From assembly GCA_003483745.1 (NCBI GenBank), contig DMYD01000041.1:1-52800 (forward strand): a stretch of DNA of 52,800 bases. Reading direction: 5' to 3'. A program made the translations under genes and the position numbers. The stretch is from Roseburia sp. Its GTDB lineage: Bacteria; Bacillota; Clostridia; Lachnospirales; Lachnospiraceae. How positions within the stretch are numbered: position 1 is the stretch's first letter; every line of letters starts with the position of its first letter. Positions 16,446 to 25,925 of this stretch are shown here, piece after piece. The notes below the pieces were generated by a model. That model saw only the letters and a program-made list of their open reading frames with translations. It was not told the DNA's origin and searched no databases.

Positions 16446-17504
16446 CTACCTTCTTCCATTTTCCTTTTTCACATTTTCGACAAACTGCATATCTACCAGT
16501 TCTTCATACTGATAGGTGCCCTGATATACATCAGATGCAATGGATACTTCCATATCATTTTTTACTGCCTCCGGTGTGATGATTCCATCGACACTCCAGA
16601 GTTCATCCTTATAAGCACGTTCTATCGCAGCTTCGATGTCCCCGGTCGGCGTGGTTGGAAATTCCTTTCCGGCAGCACGGACTGCAATTTCTTTATCCTG
16701 TGCTGCCAAAAGCGATTTTAACATTGCATTGACAAAGCACTGTACCGTCTTTGGATCATTCTGGATCGTTGACTGTGACACACTGAGCACAGAGTATGCA
16801 TAGTCTCCCAAATCTGTAAACTGATAAAATGCGTCCGTCCATACACCTGATTTCATGCCGTCAACGATCTGCGGTTCCGCTGCCCAGGAGATGTCTGCCT
16901 GACCGCTCTGTACCACTGCAACCGAAGTAGACATATCTGCCGGTTCCACCATCACAACATCCTTATCCGGATCAAGTCCAAGTGAAAGTAAAAGATAGCG
17001 CACACATAAATTCGGACTGCCGCCAAATCTGCCGGAGTTGATCTTTTTCCCTTTTAAATACTGTGCAAGTTCCTCGTTTGTGCTCCCCGTATATTCTTCG
17101 CCAACCGCTGCACACAGATACACATTGGCACGGTTCACACAGTTACAGACAGCGATCACCGGATCGGGACAGTTCCCGGATGCGTTCGGAATCGCATTCG
17201 AATCCACTCCACCGATCACGCCCCACGCATCTCCACTCATCACTGACGTAACATGCGAACCGCCCGTAGCCTGTATCACCTCCACATCAAGACCTTCCTC
17301 CTCAAAAAATCCCTCCTGCTGCCCGATATAAAGTGGAAGATACCCGATCGAATGTAACGGCTCTGCAATCACAATCTTTTTGAGTTCCTCACTCTTTTGT
17401 TCCGTCTTTCCTCCAGTGCATGCCATCACAAATAAACTTGCTGCAAATACAACGCATGCTAAACAATTAAACCATTTTCTCTTTAACATTTTTCTTTTAA
17501 ACAT
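16446..17504 (-). CDS. ABC importer substrate-binding lipoprotein (NMT1/SsuA-like)
   Basis: This is a periplasmic-type binding protein of the NMT1/SsuA/ThiY fold, tethered as a lipoprotein. The signal peptide (from M of MFKRKMLKRKW) leads to the lipobox VMAC. The core has LHSIGYLPLYIGQQEGFFEEEGLDVEV, typical of nitrate/sulfonate/thiamine-precursor binders. I chose 17504 because the longer form from a GTG at 17582 (overlapping the permease stop as GTGA) would put 26 extra residues before the signal peptide. The substrate is not evident; sulfonate, taurine or a pyrimidine are possible. Confidence 0.85.
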   Translation of the reverse strand: MFKRKMLKRKWFNCLACVVFAASLFVMACTGGKTEQKSEELKKIVIAEPLHSIGYLPLYIGQQEGFFEEEGLDVEVIQATGGSHVTSVMSGDAWGVIGGVDSNAIPNASGNCPDPVIAVCNCVNRANVYLCAAVGEEYTGSTNEELAQYLKGKKINSGRFGGSPNLCVRYLLLSLGLDPDKDVVMVEPADMSTSVAVVQSGQADISWAAEPQIVDGMKSGVWTDAFYQFTDLGDYAYSVLSVSQSTIQNDPKTVQCFVNAMLKSLLAAQDKEIAVRAAGKEFPTTPTGDIEAAIERAYKDELWSVDGIITPEAVKNDMEVSIASDVYQGTYQYEELVDMQFVENVKKENGRR

Positions 17505-17578
17505 TTCGACCCATTTTTTATTATAATATGGACTCAGGTGCCCAAAGGTGTCTCTCAACATAATGGCTGGTGTCATCC

Positions 17579-18436
17579 TCACGCTTTACGATAAATCGCC
17601 AAATGTTCCGTCATCCATTTTTCCAGTTCCACCACGGCAAAATACATTACCATTGCCAGGACCGACAGCACAATGACCCCCACCCATACTAATGTGGTAT
17701 CTAAAATAGTTCCCGCATAGATGACCATTCTGCCGAGTCCGTGCCCCGATGCAATGAATTCGCCGACGATTGCCCCGGCAAGTGCCAAGGAAATATTAAT
17801 CCGAAGGCTTCCAAGCATCCATGGAAGCACTGACGGAACCACGACTTTTCCAAACACCTGCCATCTGGTAGCCCCCAGCGAATAAAGCAGAGTTTCCATC
17901 GACGTATCCACGTTTTCCACCCCACTGACCGTCGCAAGTGCACAGGATATTACCGTCATTAAAAATGCCAGTATCACTTTGGACGAAAATCCGATTCCAA
18001 ACAACACAATTAAAATTGGTGCAAGCGCCAGTTTAGGAACTGCATTAAACACCACAAGATACGGTTCAAAAATTTTTGCAAATGTCTTTGACCACCAGAA
18101 AGACAATCCTAAAACTGCACCTCCTAATGTTCCTGCCAAAAAACCGCCGATCGTAGACATCGACGTAAAATAGATATCATATGCCAGATTTTTTTCTCTC
18201 CACTGAACGATTGCAGTCTGTGCGATCAATGACGGGGAACTCCAGTAATAATCATCGATCCAACCACATGCAGCACTCACTTCCCACAAGATCAGAATTG
18301 CAATTCCAAATAGGATTCTCCCGGCCCGGACGCCTTTTTTCTGTTTTTTCTGCCTTAATATTTCCCTTCTATCAGACTGCATTGCCCCTATTGATTTCGG
18401 CTCATAATAATATGATTCATACGCCTTTTTTTCCAT
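17579..18436 (-). CDS. ABC importer permease (SsuC/TauC/ThiX type)
   Basis: This 285-residue BPD-type permease has about six transmembrane helices and the EAA loop GEFIASGHGLGRMVIYAG for docking to the ATPase. The N-terminal cytoplasmic lead is Lys/Arg-rich. Its start lies within the end of the ATPase gene (20-bp overlap), and its stop abuts the binding-protein gene. The order ATPase, permease, lipoprotein is one operon for one importer. Confidence 0.9.
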   Translation of the reverse strand: MEKKAYESYYYEPKSIGAMQSDRREILRQKKQKKGVRAGRILFGIAILILWEVSAACGWIDDYYWSSPSLIAQTAIVQWREKNLAYDIYFTSMSTIGGFLAGTLGGAVLGLSFWWSKTFAKIFEPYLVVFNAVPKLALAPILIVLFGIGFSSKVILAFLMTVISCALATVSGVENVDTSMETLLYSLGATRWQVFGKVVVPSVLPWMLGSLRINISLALAGAIVGEFIASGHGLGRMVIYAGTILDTTLVWVGVIVLSVLAMVMYFAVVELEKWMTEHLAIYRKA

Positions 18437-19250
18437 CAGACATCCCTCCTGTCAAATGTTGTTTTAAATCCCAGAAATCCGCATTCAGCATATCCTCCTG
18501 CTTTCTTGGACGTTTTAAATTAACATTAATTTTTTCTTTTACATAACCGGGACGTTCCGAAAAAACATAAATGATATCTGACAGATAAATCGCCTCATCT
18601 ATATCATGTGTCACAAATAAAACCGTCTTCTGAAAATCTTCCCAGATCTCTAACAGCCAATTCTGCATGGACAATCTCGTCTGCGCATCCAGTGCCCCAA
18701 ACGGTTCATCTAACAGAATAATCTCCCTGTCATACAAAAGTGTGCGCAGAAGTGCTGCTCTCTGCCGCATTCCACCGGACAACTCGCATGGATAATTCTT
18801 TTCAAATCCTGAAAGTCCATACTTTTCCATCAGCGGAAATGCCTGTTTTCTCGCTTCCCTTTTGGGTATCCCCTTTATCTCAAGTCCTAAAATAATGTTG
18901 TCGATGATCGTACGCCATGGGAGAAGCATATCTTTTTGCAGCATATACCCAACATAACCTTTCTCTCCCAAAATACTTTTTCCTCCAATCGTAATATCTC
19001 CCGACGTAGGCGGCAAAAGACCTGCTACAATGTTAAATAACGTTGATTTTCCACATCCACTCGGGCCAATAATCGACACAAATTTTCCGTGCGGTATAAA
19101 AATATCTATCGGACGGAGAACCTGACGCATCTCCCCATTATTATAAAAACTTTTTGTAATGCCTGAAATTTTTATATCATGAAGCGTTGTTTCATGATCG
19201 TGATCTACACTCGCTTCGTCCGTCATTCTTTTTATATTCTCATAAGCCAT
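18417..19250 (-). CDS. ABC importer ATPase (SsuB/TauB type)
   Basis: This 277-residue ATPase has Walker A GPSGCGKST, Q-loop QKDMLLPW, signature LSGGMRQRAALLRTL, Walker B ILLDEPFGALD and the switch FVTHDIDEA. These match the nitrate/sulfonate/taurine importer group. The N-terminal 25 residues before the ABC domain are charged. It is the first gene of the importer operon. No riboswitch is evident in its 5' region, which instead contains half of a dispersed inverted repeat. Confidence 0.92.
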   Translation of the reverse strand: MAYENIKRMTDEASVDHDHETTLHDIKISGITKSFYNNGEMRQVLRPIDIFIPHGKFVSIIGPSGCGKSTLFNIVAGLLPPTSGDITIGGKSILGEKGYVGYMLQKDMLLPWRTIIDNIILGLEIKGIPKREARKQAFPLMEKYGLSGFEKNYPCELSGGMRQRAALLRTLLYDREIILLDEPFGALDAQTRLSMQNWLLEIWEDFQKTVLFVTHDIDEAIYLSDIIYVFSERPGYVKEKINVNLKRPRKQEDMLNADFWDLKQHLTGGMSDGKKGV

Positions 19251-19316
19251 ACTGACAGCTTCTTTGATCCATTCTTATTCTAATATATTCTGGCATGATA
19301 CACTTTGACATATTGT

Positions 19317-19402
19317 TTTTTCTTATTTTCGGACAACGGAACAAAATAGGCACTGCTTTGTGCAATTTGCCAATCAAAAATTTAAGAGCCACCTTTTGAC
19401 AC
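19317..19402 (+). repeat. Half copy of the structured inverted repeat (copy E)
   Basis: This carries the TTTTCTTATTTTCGGACAAC-type block and the following outer arm of the repeat family, but the other arm and the apical hairpins are absent. It lies upstream of the importer ATPase gene and downstream of the corA terminator, suggesting decay or partial deletion of an older copy. Confidence 0.6.
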
Positions 19403-19420
19403 CCGAATCCTATGAATTTA

Positions 19421-19460
19421 AAAATCCGGAAACGAAGATTCCTCTCCATTTCCGGATTTT
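19421..19460 (-). terminator. Terminator after corA
   Basis: AAAATCCGGAAA (19421-19432) pairs perfectly with 19449-19460. On the minus strand it ends in TTTTTAAA. Confidence 0.85.
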
Positions 19461-19501
19461 CAATCACACATATTTCATTTGATACGCAAAATCTCTCCTG
19501 C

Positions 19502-20446
19502 TTAAAGCATTTTCTTTTTCTTAAAATAAATGATCTCCCCTGCAATGATGCAGATACTGATGATAATGACAGCCGGATATGCGTATTTCCATCCGAACTC
19601 CGGCATATTAGGGAAATTCATCCCATACCATCCTGCGATCAGCGTCAACGGTAAAAATATCGTTGTAACAACCGTCAGAATACTCATAACCTTATTCTGC
19701 TGCACATCGATCAATGACTGATACAATTCCCGGATCTGCACTAAATACTCCCGTAAAAGTTCCACATGGTCATGTAAACGCTCTACACGGTTTGCGTAAA
19801 GCTGCCAGAGTGAACGCTCCTTATCCGTCAGGATCTGTCCAAAATCACTCTGCATTGAGTCAGCCAGATTGACAAGCTGCTCGTAATATGCATGGTATGC
19901 CGAGAAACGCTTCCGGTACTGGAGTATGATCTCATAAAAATGCTCCGGGATCTTCTTTAAAAGTTCTTCCTCAATCGAGGCAAGTTTTTCTTCCTGCTGT
20001 TGCAGATAGATCACATCATCCTCAATCAGCATTTCAAAAATCATAACAAGGAGCTGATGCATGCTTACCTCTATTTCCATGCTGCATTCTGCCGGTATCA
20101 TTTTTTCCAGCTTTCCAAGACACGTCTTTAAAAAACTGCCGTCATCAATCAGCAACAGTTCATCGCCCCTCAGATAAAATCCAAATACGATATATGTCAC
20201 TTTTCCTTTTAGGACACGCGGTATCTTCATTGTCCCAAACAGGCAGTCTCCATAACTTTCTGCCTTGCAGTACTGTACGGGATTCATACTGCGATAAAGA
20301 TTGCGCTTGTGAGGATATGCCCCTTCCAGCTCTTTAAACTCAGATAATCCCATCAGACGAATTTTTCCAGAACTTTCTGTTTCTTTATCTTTTTCTTCCT
20401 TTTTTCTAAGCCAGCCTTTTGCACTGTTTAAATAAAATTCCTGCAT
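19502..20446 (-). CDS. CorA-family divalent cation transporter
   Basis: This 314-residue protein has the CorA layout: a long cytoplasmic alpha/beta and helical domain, then two C-terminal transmembrane helices with the family motif YGMNFPNMPE between them and a Lys-rich cytoplasmic tail. CorA proteins transport Mg2+ (also Co2+ or Ni2+, and Zn2+ in some relatives). The middle region has long amphipathic helices (about residues 140-240) typical of the gating stalk. It is a single-gene unit with its own terminator. Confidence 0.9.
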   Translation of the reverse strand: MQEFYLNSAKGWLRKKEEKDKETESSGKIRLMGLSEFKELEGAYPHKRNLYRSMNPVQYCKAESYGDCLFGTMKIPRVLKGKVTYIVFGFYLRGDELLLIDDGSFLKTCLGKLEKMIPAECSMEIEVSMHQLLVMIFEMLIEDDVIYLQQQEEKLASIEEELLKKIPEHFYEIILQYRKRFSAYHAYYEQLVNLADSMQSDFGQILTDKERSLWQLYANRVERLHDHVELLREYLVQIRELYQSLIDVQQNKVMSILTVVTTIFLPLTLIAGWYGMNFPNMPEFGWKYAYPAVIIISICIIAGEIIYFKKKKML

Positions 20447-20505
20447 GTGCTCCCTGCTCTTTTATTTTGTCTTTTCAACATTCGTGATTTTCTTTTCGCG
20501 GATGT

Positions 20506-21108
20506 TTATTTTACCAGCTTTGCAATCACCTTTACCAGTTCCTCGATATTAGCACCGGAAGTATTGATGCACAGATCATAATTTAACTTCTCTCCCCATG
20601 TCTGTCCGGTAAAGAACTGATAATATTTAGAACGTCTCTTATCCACATCCTGAATATGACGTCTTAACTCTTTATCTGTAAAATGTTCCTGTTCCGGTGC
20701 ACGCTTTCTGCAGCGTTCCATACGTGATTCCATGTCCGCATAAATAAACAGGCGCAACGGATTTTTATCGCGCAGAATATAATCTGCACTTCTTCCAACG
20801 ATCACGCAATCTGACTTTTCCGCAAGTTCCTGCACTAAAATACTCTGCTCTCTATAAATCGCATTGTTCTGTTCCATCACCGGATCTACGCCCATATAAA
20901 AAGTTCTTCCGATCGTGATCGGCATCAGTGCGGACGGACCATTCTCCATTACATGCTGCACATATCCCTCTGCAAGTTTGGTTCTTTTTGCAATCTCGGT
21001 AATAATCTCATTATCATAATAGGCAATTCCCAGTTCATCAGAAAGTCTCTTTCCAACCTCACGTCCACCACTGCCAAATTCACGTCCGATGGTTATAATT
21101 TTTCCCAT
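20506..21108 (-). CDS. Cytidylate-kinase-like protein
   Basis: This 200-residue P-loop protein starts MGKIITIGREFGSGGREVGKRLSDELGIAYYDNEIITEIAK. This is the pattern of the cytidylate-kinase-like family common in Lachnospiraceae, distinct from the housekeeping Cmk. It also has VIVGRSADYIL and DKRRSKYYQFFTGQTWGEKLNYDLCINT. Nucleotide kinase activity is inferred. The start at 21108 has AGGAG nine bases upstream; the earlier ATG at 21132 would have its ribosome-binding site inside the reading frame. A promoter-like pair lies upstream at 21146-21175. Confidence 0.85.
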   Translation of the reverse strand: MGKIITIGREFGSGGREVGKRLSDELGIAYYDNEIITEIAKRTKLAEGYVQHVMENGPSALMPITIGRTFYMGVDPVMEQNNAIYREQSILVQELAEKSDCVIVGRSADYILRDKNPLRLFIYADMESRMERCRKRAPEQEHFTDKELRRHIQDVDKRRSKYYQFFTGQTWGEKLNYDLCINTSGANIEELVKVIAKLVK

Positions 21109-21145
21109 ATGTATCATCTCCTGTTTCGTCATTTTCTATAAATAA

Positions 21146-21175
21146 ACTATAACACTTTCCCACATTAACGTCCAA
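21146..21175 (-). promoter_or_regulatory. Probable promoter of the cytidylate-kinase-like gene
   Basis: On the minus strand TTGGAC (21170-21175) and TATAGT (21146-21151) are 18 bp apart, about 35 bases before the gene. Confidence 0.55.
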
Positions 21176-21184
21176 CTCTATTTT

Positions 21185-24100
21185 TTAATCTACACTCTTT
21201 AAGGACTCTGTCATACTGATCGCATTAATCTTCTTACGCATCAGGCGATCCACAAACCAGGTAAACACCATAGTCAGCACCACACTGTATATAAAACTGA
21301 CCGGTTTCACATGCACATCAAAAGATACCATATCCACAACAATCTGGCTCATGACAAAACGATGTAAAAAGATGCCAAGCACCAGCCCTGCTAACGCCCC
21401 GAGGAATGTCAGGATCGTATTTTCCCGAAATACATAGGCAGCTGTCTCATTCTCATAAAAACCAAGTACCTCGATCGTTGCGATCTCACGCACACGTTCT
21501 GTAATATTAATATTTGTCAGATTATATAAAACGATAAATGCAAGCCCCGCCGCACACAAAATAATGACCACAACAATCAGATCCATACTTCCCATCATGT
21601 TTGAAAAACGTTCCATATCATCCTGTAAGATATTTACCGCTGCTACATCCTGCATCGCCATCAGGGATGTTCCAAGCAAATGTGCATCTGTATTCTCTGA
21701 AATACAGACAAATGCACTCTTGTATTCCGGCTCCATTTTCATCTGTTCCGCGTAGGTATCTGCCGATAAATAAACATAATTATATACAAAATTCTCACAG
21801 ATCCCGCTAACGGTTACCTGAATTGTTTTCATATCGGAATCCTGCAGCGTCACCGTATCTCCTGTCCTTATTCCAAGTTCATCCGCTACTTTTGCAGAAA
21901 TAACCGCCTCACCCTTTTGCGGAAATGCGATCGGTTCCTCATTTTCCGTATGTAAATTGATAAACGGCGTGATATCCGAATCCGGATCTGCAATGACAAG
22001 ACTCACGGATTTCGTCTTTTCGTCGCCGACTAAATCCATACTCTTTTCTGCCACAAACACAGATTTTTCTACACCATCTTTTTCCTTATTTTTCAGTTCA
22101 TCTTTCTGCTCCTGTGTGACGGACGATGAATAGGTAATGCCGATATCATAGGTCTGTATCTGCGTATACTGCTGCGTGATAATCCCCGTCACAGAATCAC
22201 GTACACCAAATCCGGTTACTAAAAGTGCGCTGCATCCGCTGATTCCAACGACCATCATAAAAAACCGCTTTTTATACCGAAAAATGTTTCGCATGGATAC
22301 TTTCTGCAAAAATTTAAGTTTCTTCCAGATAAACGGCACATATTCAAGGAATACACGTTTTCCGGCTTTTGGTGTCTTCGGACGCATCAGCTCTGCCGCA
22401 ACCTCTGTCAATTCCCGCCGGACGGACACAAATGTGGTGCCGACCGAACATAGCAGTGATACGGTCACGGAAATAACCGCTAACTTCCAGTCAAAAACAT
22501 ACGCCAGTGACTCCATTTTGTAAAGCATGCCGTACGCATACCAGATTACTTTCGGAAACAGAAATGTTCCAAGCGCAAATCCTGCCACACATCCGGTCAG
22601 TGCTGCAGATCCGGAATAAAACATATATTTTGCCATGATGGTATGTTCACTGTAACCAAGTGCCTTTAACACACCGATCTGTGTCCGCTGTTCCTCGACC
22701 ATACGGTTCATCGTCGTCACACACACAAGTGCAGCCACTAAAAAGAAGAAAATCGGAAACACATCGGCAACTCCGTCCACAATACCGGAATCGCTCTCAA
22801 AGCAGACATAGCCCACATTGGTATCACGTCCGAGCACATAGATGTCAGGATCTTTTAATTCTTTTAAGGTTTTCTCGCCATCACTGATCTTTTTCTCTGC
22901 TTTTTCTATTTCCTCATTATAAGTGGAAAGTCCGTCCTCATATTCCTTTTTTCCATTTTCATACTGTGTTTTCGCATCCGCTAATTCTGCTTCTTTTTCC
23001 GCAATCTGTGTTTTAGACTCTTCCAACTGTTTTTTTGCTTTTGCAATGGCACTCTCTCCACTCTCGATCTGCTTTTTAGCCTCTGCAATCTGTGTTCTTC
23101 CATCTGCAATTTGTGCCTTTGCATCTGCAATCTGTGATCCTGCGTCCGCTAATGCATCTCCAGAAGAAAAACTGCCTGCCGCACCATTTCCCTGATTGTC
23201 ATTCCCGGAAAACATCCCCTCAGAAATTCCATTCAATGCCTTCGAAATCTGTCCGACTCCCTGCGCATAACCGATTCCAAGTGCAACCTCCGCCTGATCT
23301 AATTGTGTTTCTTTCTCCTGGATCGCTTTTTTAGCTTCCGTCAGTTCTGCCTCTTTTTTTTCTAATTCTTCCGGGGCTGATTCTAATTTTTTCTTTGCAT
23401 CCGCAAGCTGCTTTTCGCCGTCCTCGATCTGACTTTTTGCATCATCTAATTGTATTTTCGCATCATCAAGCTGACTCTTTGTCTCTTCTTTTTTCTCCGC
23501 AAGCTGTTTTTTCCCATCTGCAAGTTTCGTCTCTGCCTCTGAACGTACCGTCTGATAGCGTTCCGCTGCAAGATCTTCTGTCAGCGCTTCCCACGCGTTC
23601 TGTTTTTGTTCTATGTAAGCATCATATTCTTCGCTGTACAGTGGAAAATCGCAGTCAAATTTCACATAGACTTCCGTATAATAATCATCCGCAAATCCCT
23701 CCGGCAAAAGATAGACAAATCCGCTTACCCTGCCATTGCCGAGTGATGTACTTCCTCTCTCAAACTGCGAATACAACGGTGACTGCACAATTCCGGTGAC
23801 CTTGTACTCACGGTTTGAAAAATGTTCTAAGTCCTCCTCATCATTGCCATCCGAAAGCTTGAGCATTTTTCCGATCATGGAGGCATCGTAAAGATTAGAG
23901 TCCACCACACACTCTCCTGCATTCTGGGGCAATTTACCAGCCACAAGCACCAGCCGGTTGACATTCTCTGTGATACTGTGCATTTTTAACACGCGCTCTT
24001 TCCCACCGCTCTCACAGATAATATCAAACGTGACTGCTCCCTCCGCCGCCTTGACATCTTTTTGTTTTTTTATGGTGTCCACTTCGTCCTCTGAAAAACC

Positions 24101-24298
24101 AACCGTAGAGATCAGGCGGTAATCATAAAGATCTGTCCTGTCAAAATAACGCTGCGCCGTTTTTAACATGGCGGACTGTGTAACTTTCAATCCTGCAAAA
24201 AATCCGACTCCCAGCGCAACAATAGCTAAGATGGCAAGAAAACGGCCGAGACTTTGTTTTATTTCCCTGAATGTTGATTTCCAAATCATTGATCTCAT
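21185..24298 (-). CDS. FtsX-family ABC exporter permease with long coiled coil
   Basis: This 1037-residue MacB/FtsX-type permease has an N-terminal transmembrane helix (about 18-40) and an extracellular domain. A long Lys/Glu/Ala/Asp-rich coiled coil (about 255-515, repeated Q/A-I-A-D-A-K-type heptads) follows, with a Gly/Ser-rich break near 365-385. Then come FtsX membrane domains at about 530-670 and 900-1020. Such two-gene exporters serve antimicrobial peptides, lipids or unknown substrates. It lies directly downstream of its ATPase (6-bp gap). The coiled coil is unusually long and should project from the membrane. Confidence 0.85.
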   Translation of the reverse strand: MRSMIWKSTFREIKQSLGRFLAILAIVALGVGFFAGLKVTQSAMLKTAQRYFDRTDLYDYRLISTVGFSEDEVDTIKKQKDVKAAEGAVTFDIICESGGKERVLKMHSITENVNRLVLVAGKLPQNAGECVVDSNLYDASMIGKMLKLSDGNDEEDLEHFSNREYKVTGIVQSPLYSQFERGSTSLGNGRVSGFVYLLPEGFADDYYTEVYVKFDCDFPLYSEEYDAYIEQKQNAWEALTEDLAAERYQTVRSEAETKLADGKKQLAEKKEETKSQLDDAKIQLDDAKSQIEDGEKQLADAKKKLESAPEELEKKEAELTEAKKAIQEKETQLDQAEVALGIGYAQGVGQISKALNGISEGMFSGNDNQGNGAAGSFSSGDALADAGSQIADAKAQIADGRTQIAEAKKQIESGESAIAKAKKQLEESKTQIAEKEAELADAKTQYENGKKEYEDGLSTYNEEIEKAEKKISDGEKTLKELKDPDIYVLGRDTNVGYVCFESDSGIVDGVADVFPIFFFLVAALVCVTTMNRMVEEQRTQIGVLKALGYSEHTIMAKYMFYSGSAALTGCVAGFALGTFLFPKVIWYAYGMLYKMESLAYVFDWKLAVISVTVSLLCSVGTTFVSVRRELTEVAAELMRPKTPKAGKRVFLEYVPFIWKKLKFLQKVSMRNIFRYKKRFFMMVVGISGCSALLVTGFGVRDSVTGIITQQYTQIQTYDIGITYSSSVTQEQKDELKNKEKDGVEKSVFVAEKSMDLVGDEKTKSVSLVIADPDSDITPFINLHTENEEPIAFPQKGEAVISAKVADELGIRTGDTVTLQDSDMKTIQVTVSGICENFVYNYVYLSADTYAEQMKMEPEYKSAFVCISENTDAHLLGTSLMAMQDVAAVNILQDDMERFSNMMGSMDLIVVVIILCAAGLAFIVLYNLTNINITERVREIATIEVLGFYENETAAYVFRENTILTFLGALAGLVLGIFLHRFVMSQIVVDMVSFDVHVKPVSFIYSVVLTMVFTWFVDRLMRKKINAISMTESLKSVD

Positions 24299-24304
24299 AA
24301 CCGT

Positions 24305-25009
24305 CTACCACTCTATATCTGCAATATCTACAATGTGCTCATTTTTTTTCATGGACACGACTGTTCCGCTCTTTACTGTGATGATGCGGTCTGCCATCGC
24401 CGTGAGTGCCTGGTTATGTGTGATGACCACGACTGTTTTCCCCTTTTCGCGGCAAGTGTCCTGCAACAATTTCAAAACGGCTTTTCCGGTATTATAATCG
24501 AGTGCTCCGGTTGGCTCATCACAGAGCAAAAGTTTTGGATTTTTCGCAAGTGCACGCGCGATTGCGACACGCTGCTGTTCTCCACCGGAAAGCTGCGCCG
24601 GGAAATTCAACAGACGGTCTTTTAACCCGACTTCCTCAAGTACCGTTGCCGCTGGAAGCGGATCCTTGCAGATCTGTGCCGCTAATTCTACATTTTCAAG
24701 TGCTGTCAGATTCTGCACGAGATTGTAAAACTGGAACACAAAACCAATGTCAAAGCGCCTGTATGAGGTAAGCTGTTTTTTGTCATAGCTTGAGATTTCC
24801 TGTCCGTCTAAGAATACCTGTCCGCCGGTTAAAGTATCCATTCCTCCTAATATATTTAAAATCGTCGTTTTCCCGGCACCGGATGCACCAACGATGACGC
24901 AGAATTCTCCTTTTTCGATCTCAAAATTGACATCGTGTAGGGCTATGATATCGAGCTCGCCGGTGTGGTAGATTTTGCTTACGCCTGAAAATGTCACAAA
25001 TGATGGCAT
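24305..25009 (-). CDS. ABC exporter ATPase (LolD/MacB type)
   Basis: This 234-residue ATPase has Walker A GASGAGKTT, Q-loop FQFYNLVQNLTALENVELA, signature LSGGEQQRVAIARAL, Walker B LLLCDEPTGALD and the switch VITHN. These are typical of the LolD/MacB/SalX-like group that pairs with FtsX-domain permeases. It precedes the coiled-coil permease and is the first gene of the pair. A stable hairpin lies in its 5' leader at 25035-25088. Confidence 0.93.
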   Translation of the reverse strand: MPSFVTFSGVSKIYHTGELDIIALHDVNFEIEKGEFCVIVGASGAGKTTILNILGGMDTLTGGQVFLDGQEISSYDKKQLTSYRRFDIGFVFQFYNLVQNLTALENVELAAQICKDPLPAATVLEEVGLKDRLLNFPAQLSGGEQQRVAIARALAKNPKLLLCDEPTGALDYNTGKAVLKLLQDTCREKGKTVVVITHNQALTAMADRIITVKSGTVVSMKKNEHIVDIADIEW

Positions 25010-25034
25010 GGGTGGGTGTCCTCTCTTGTAAGAT

Positions 25035-25088
25035 GTAGAAATGGTAAAGGGGGGGCAAGACTGCCGTGCGGAACTTTACCGTTTCTGC
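25035..25088. other. Hairpin upstream of the ABC exporter pair
   Basis: A 15-bp stem with two G-U-type positions pairs 25035-25049 with 25074-25088, enclosing a run of seven G and a small GGCA/TGCC hairpin. It sits within 80 bases of the ATPase start and may be in the leader of that transcript. Confidence 0.5.
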
Positions 25089-25192
25089 ACCTTTATTGTT
25101 CGGTATTATTTATTTTCTATAAAAAAGTGTAGTCCGTCAGGACAGAATTTGCAAATAAAATGTTTCTAAAAAATACGGCGAATGCAATCGCC

Positions 25193-25378
25193 GCCGGATT
25201 TCTTAATACTATATTATTGCATACAGTTTTGCGAAAAAGAACATAACGCAATACCACCAGATTTTTCTACACTATACTATCATGTAAAAGTTTTTCGAAA
25301 AAGACATACCACAACGCCGTCGAATTTCTCAACGCTATACCATCGTGTAAAAGTTTTTTACCAAAAGGCGTGCCACAA
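25193..25378. repeat. Three tandem copies of an about 62-bp repeat
   Basis: Three units start near 25193, 25255 and 25316. Units 2 and 3 share CTATAC-ATC-TGTAAAAGTTTTT and the CCACAACG end; unit 1 is more diverged. A still weaker unit may lie before 25193. The last unit merges with the left arm of repeat copy C. Confidence 0.65.
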
Positions 25379-25672
25379 CGTCGCGATGGCATCCGACCGG
25401 GAGCCGGGGCTTGGTTTGTGACTTTGGAAGAAAATTAGAAAAACTTAGTATGCCTGTCAACACACAGTGATATTCTGCCATGGATGGCAGAACAAGGCAG
25501 CATCGAGTCACGGATGACTCGTTGCTGCCGCTCACGTCCCTCCGAGAAAAACAACATCAGGCGTACTTAGCTTTTCTTATTTTCGCACAACGGAACAAAC
25601 CAGGCCCCGGCTCCCGGTCAGATGCCACCAACACACCTCAGGCACCCACCTTTTTCAAAAAATTTTACACTC
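25341..25672 (+). repeat. Structured inverted repeat, copy C (complete)
   Basis: Inner arms around GGCATC and CCGGGAGCCGGGGC (25388-25412 and about 25602-25625) are inverted copies. Outer arms extend pairing through GTGTAAAA-type ends. Hairpin 1 is at about 25473-25495 (loop TGGA) and hairpin 2 at about 25496-25531 (loop CGGA, perfect 7+7 stem). CACGTCCCTCCGAG follows. The outer end coincides with the stop of the HMA-like gene, so the element could act in 3' end formation. Confidence 0.85.
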
Positions 25673-25904
25673 ACACCGCAAAGCTGGAAAACGACAGCTC
25701 TGCCCCATCCGCAACCCTGCTGCAGATATTGACCGCTCTGCCCATCACCCCGGCAAACTCGTCATCTTTTGTAATAACTTTCATATACATGTGGTCTCCA
25801 TTGACTTCAACGCTCTCCACATCCTCAATCTCTCTCATCTCACGTTCCACTTCTGCCACCTGTGCTTCTGTCAGCTTTTTTGACAAATGATAATATCTTC
25901 CCAT
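25671..25904 (-). CDS. Small HMA-like (ferredoxin-fold) protein
   Basis: This 77-residue protein has a beta-alpha-beta-beta-alpha-beta pattern resembling heavy-metal-associated domains (MGRYYHLSKKLTEAQVAEVEREMREIEDVESVEVNGDHMYMKVI). It lacks the classic CxxC metal motif. The single Cys (NICSRV) lies elsewhere. Function unknown; a metal or regulatory role is possible. I chose 25904, where GGAGG lies 5 bases upstream; the frame is open to 25964. Its leader has a hairpin and a TTAG-N6-CTAA dyad just after a TATAAT. Confidence 0.7.
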   Translation of the reverse strand: MGRYYHLSKKLTEAQVAEVEREMREIEDVESVEVNGDHMYMKVITKDDEFAGVMGRAVNICSRVADGAELSFSSFAV

Positions 25905-25925
25905 CATGACCTCCATTTCTTCTGC

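Noticed and set aside
17505..17582. 26-residue N-terminal extension of the binding protein
   Set aside because: It would put a long non-signal segment before the lipoprotein signal peptide.
19251..19316. TPP or other riboswitch before the ABC importer
   Set aside because: No conserved riboswitch core was seen in the leader, and substrate-binding homology alone is not enough.
25182..25421. 79-codon frame over the tandem repeats
   Set aside because: Reflects the 62-bp repeat units and not a gene; no start signal.
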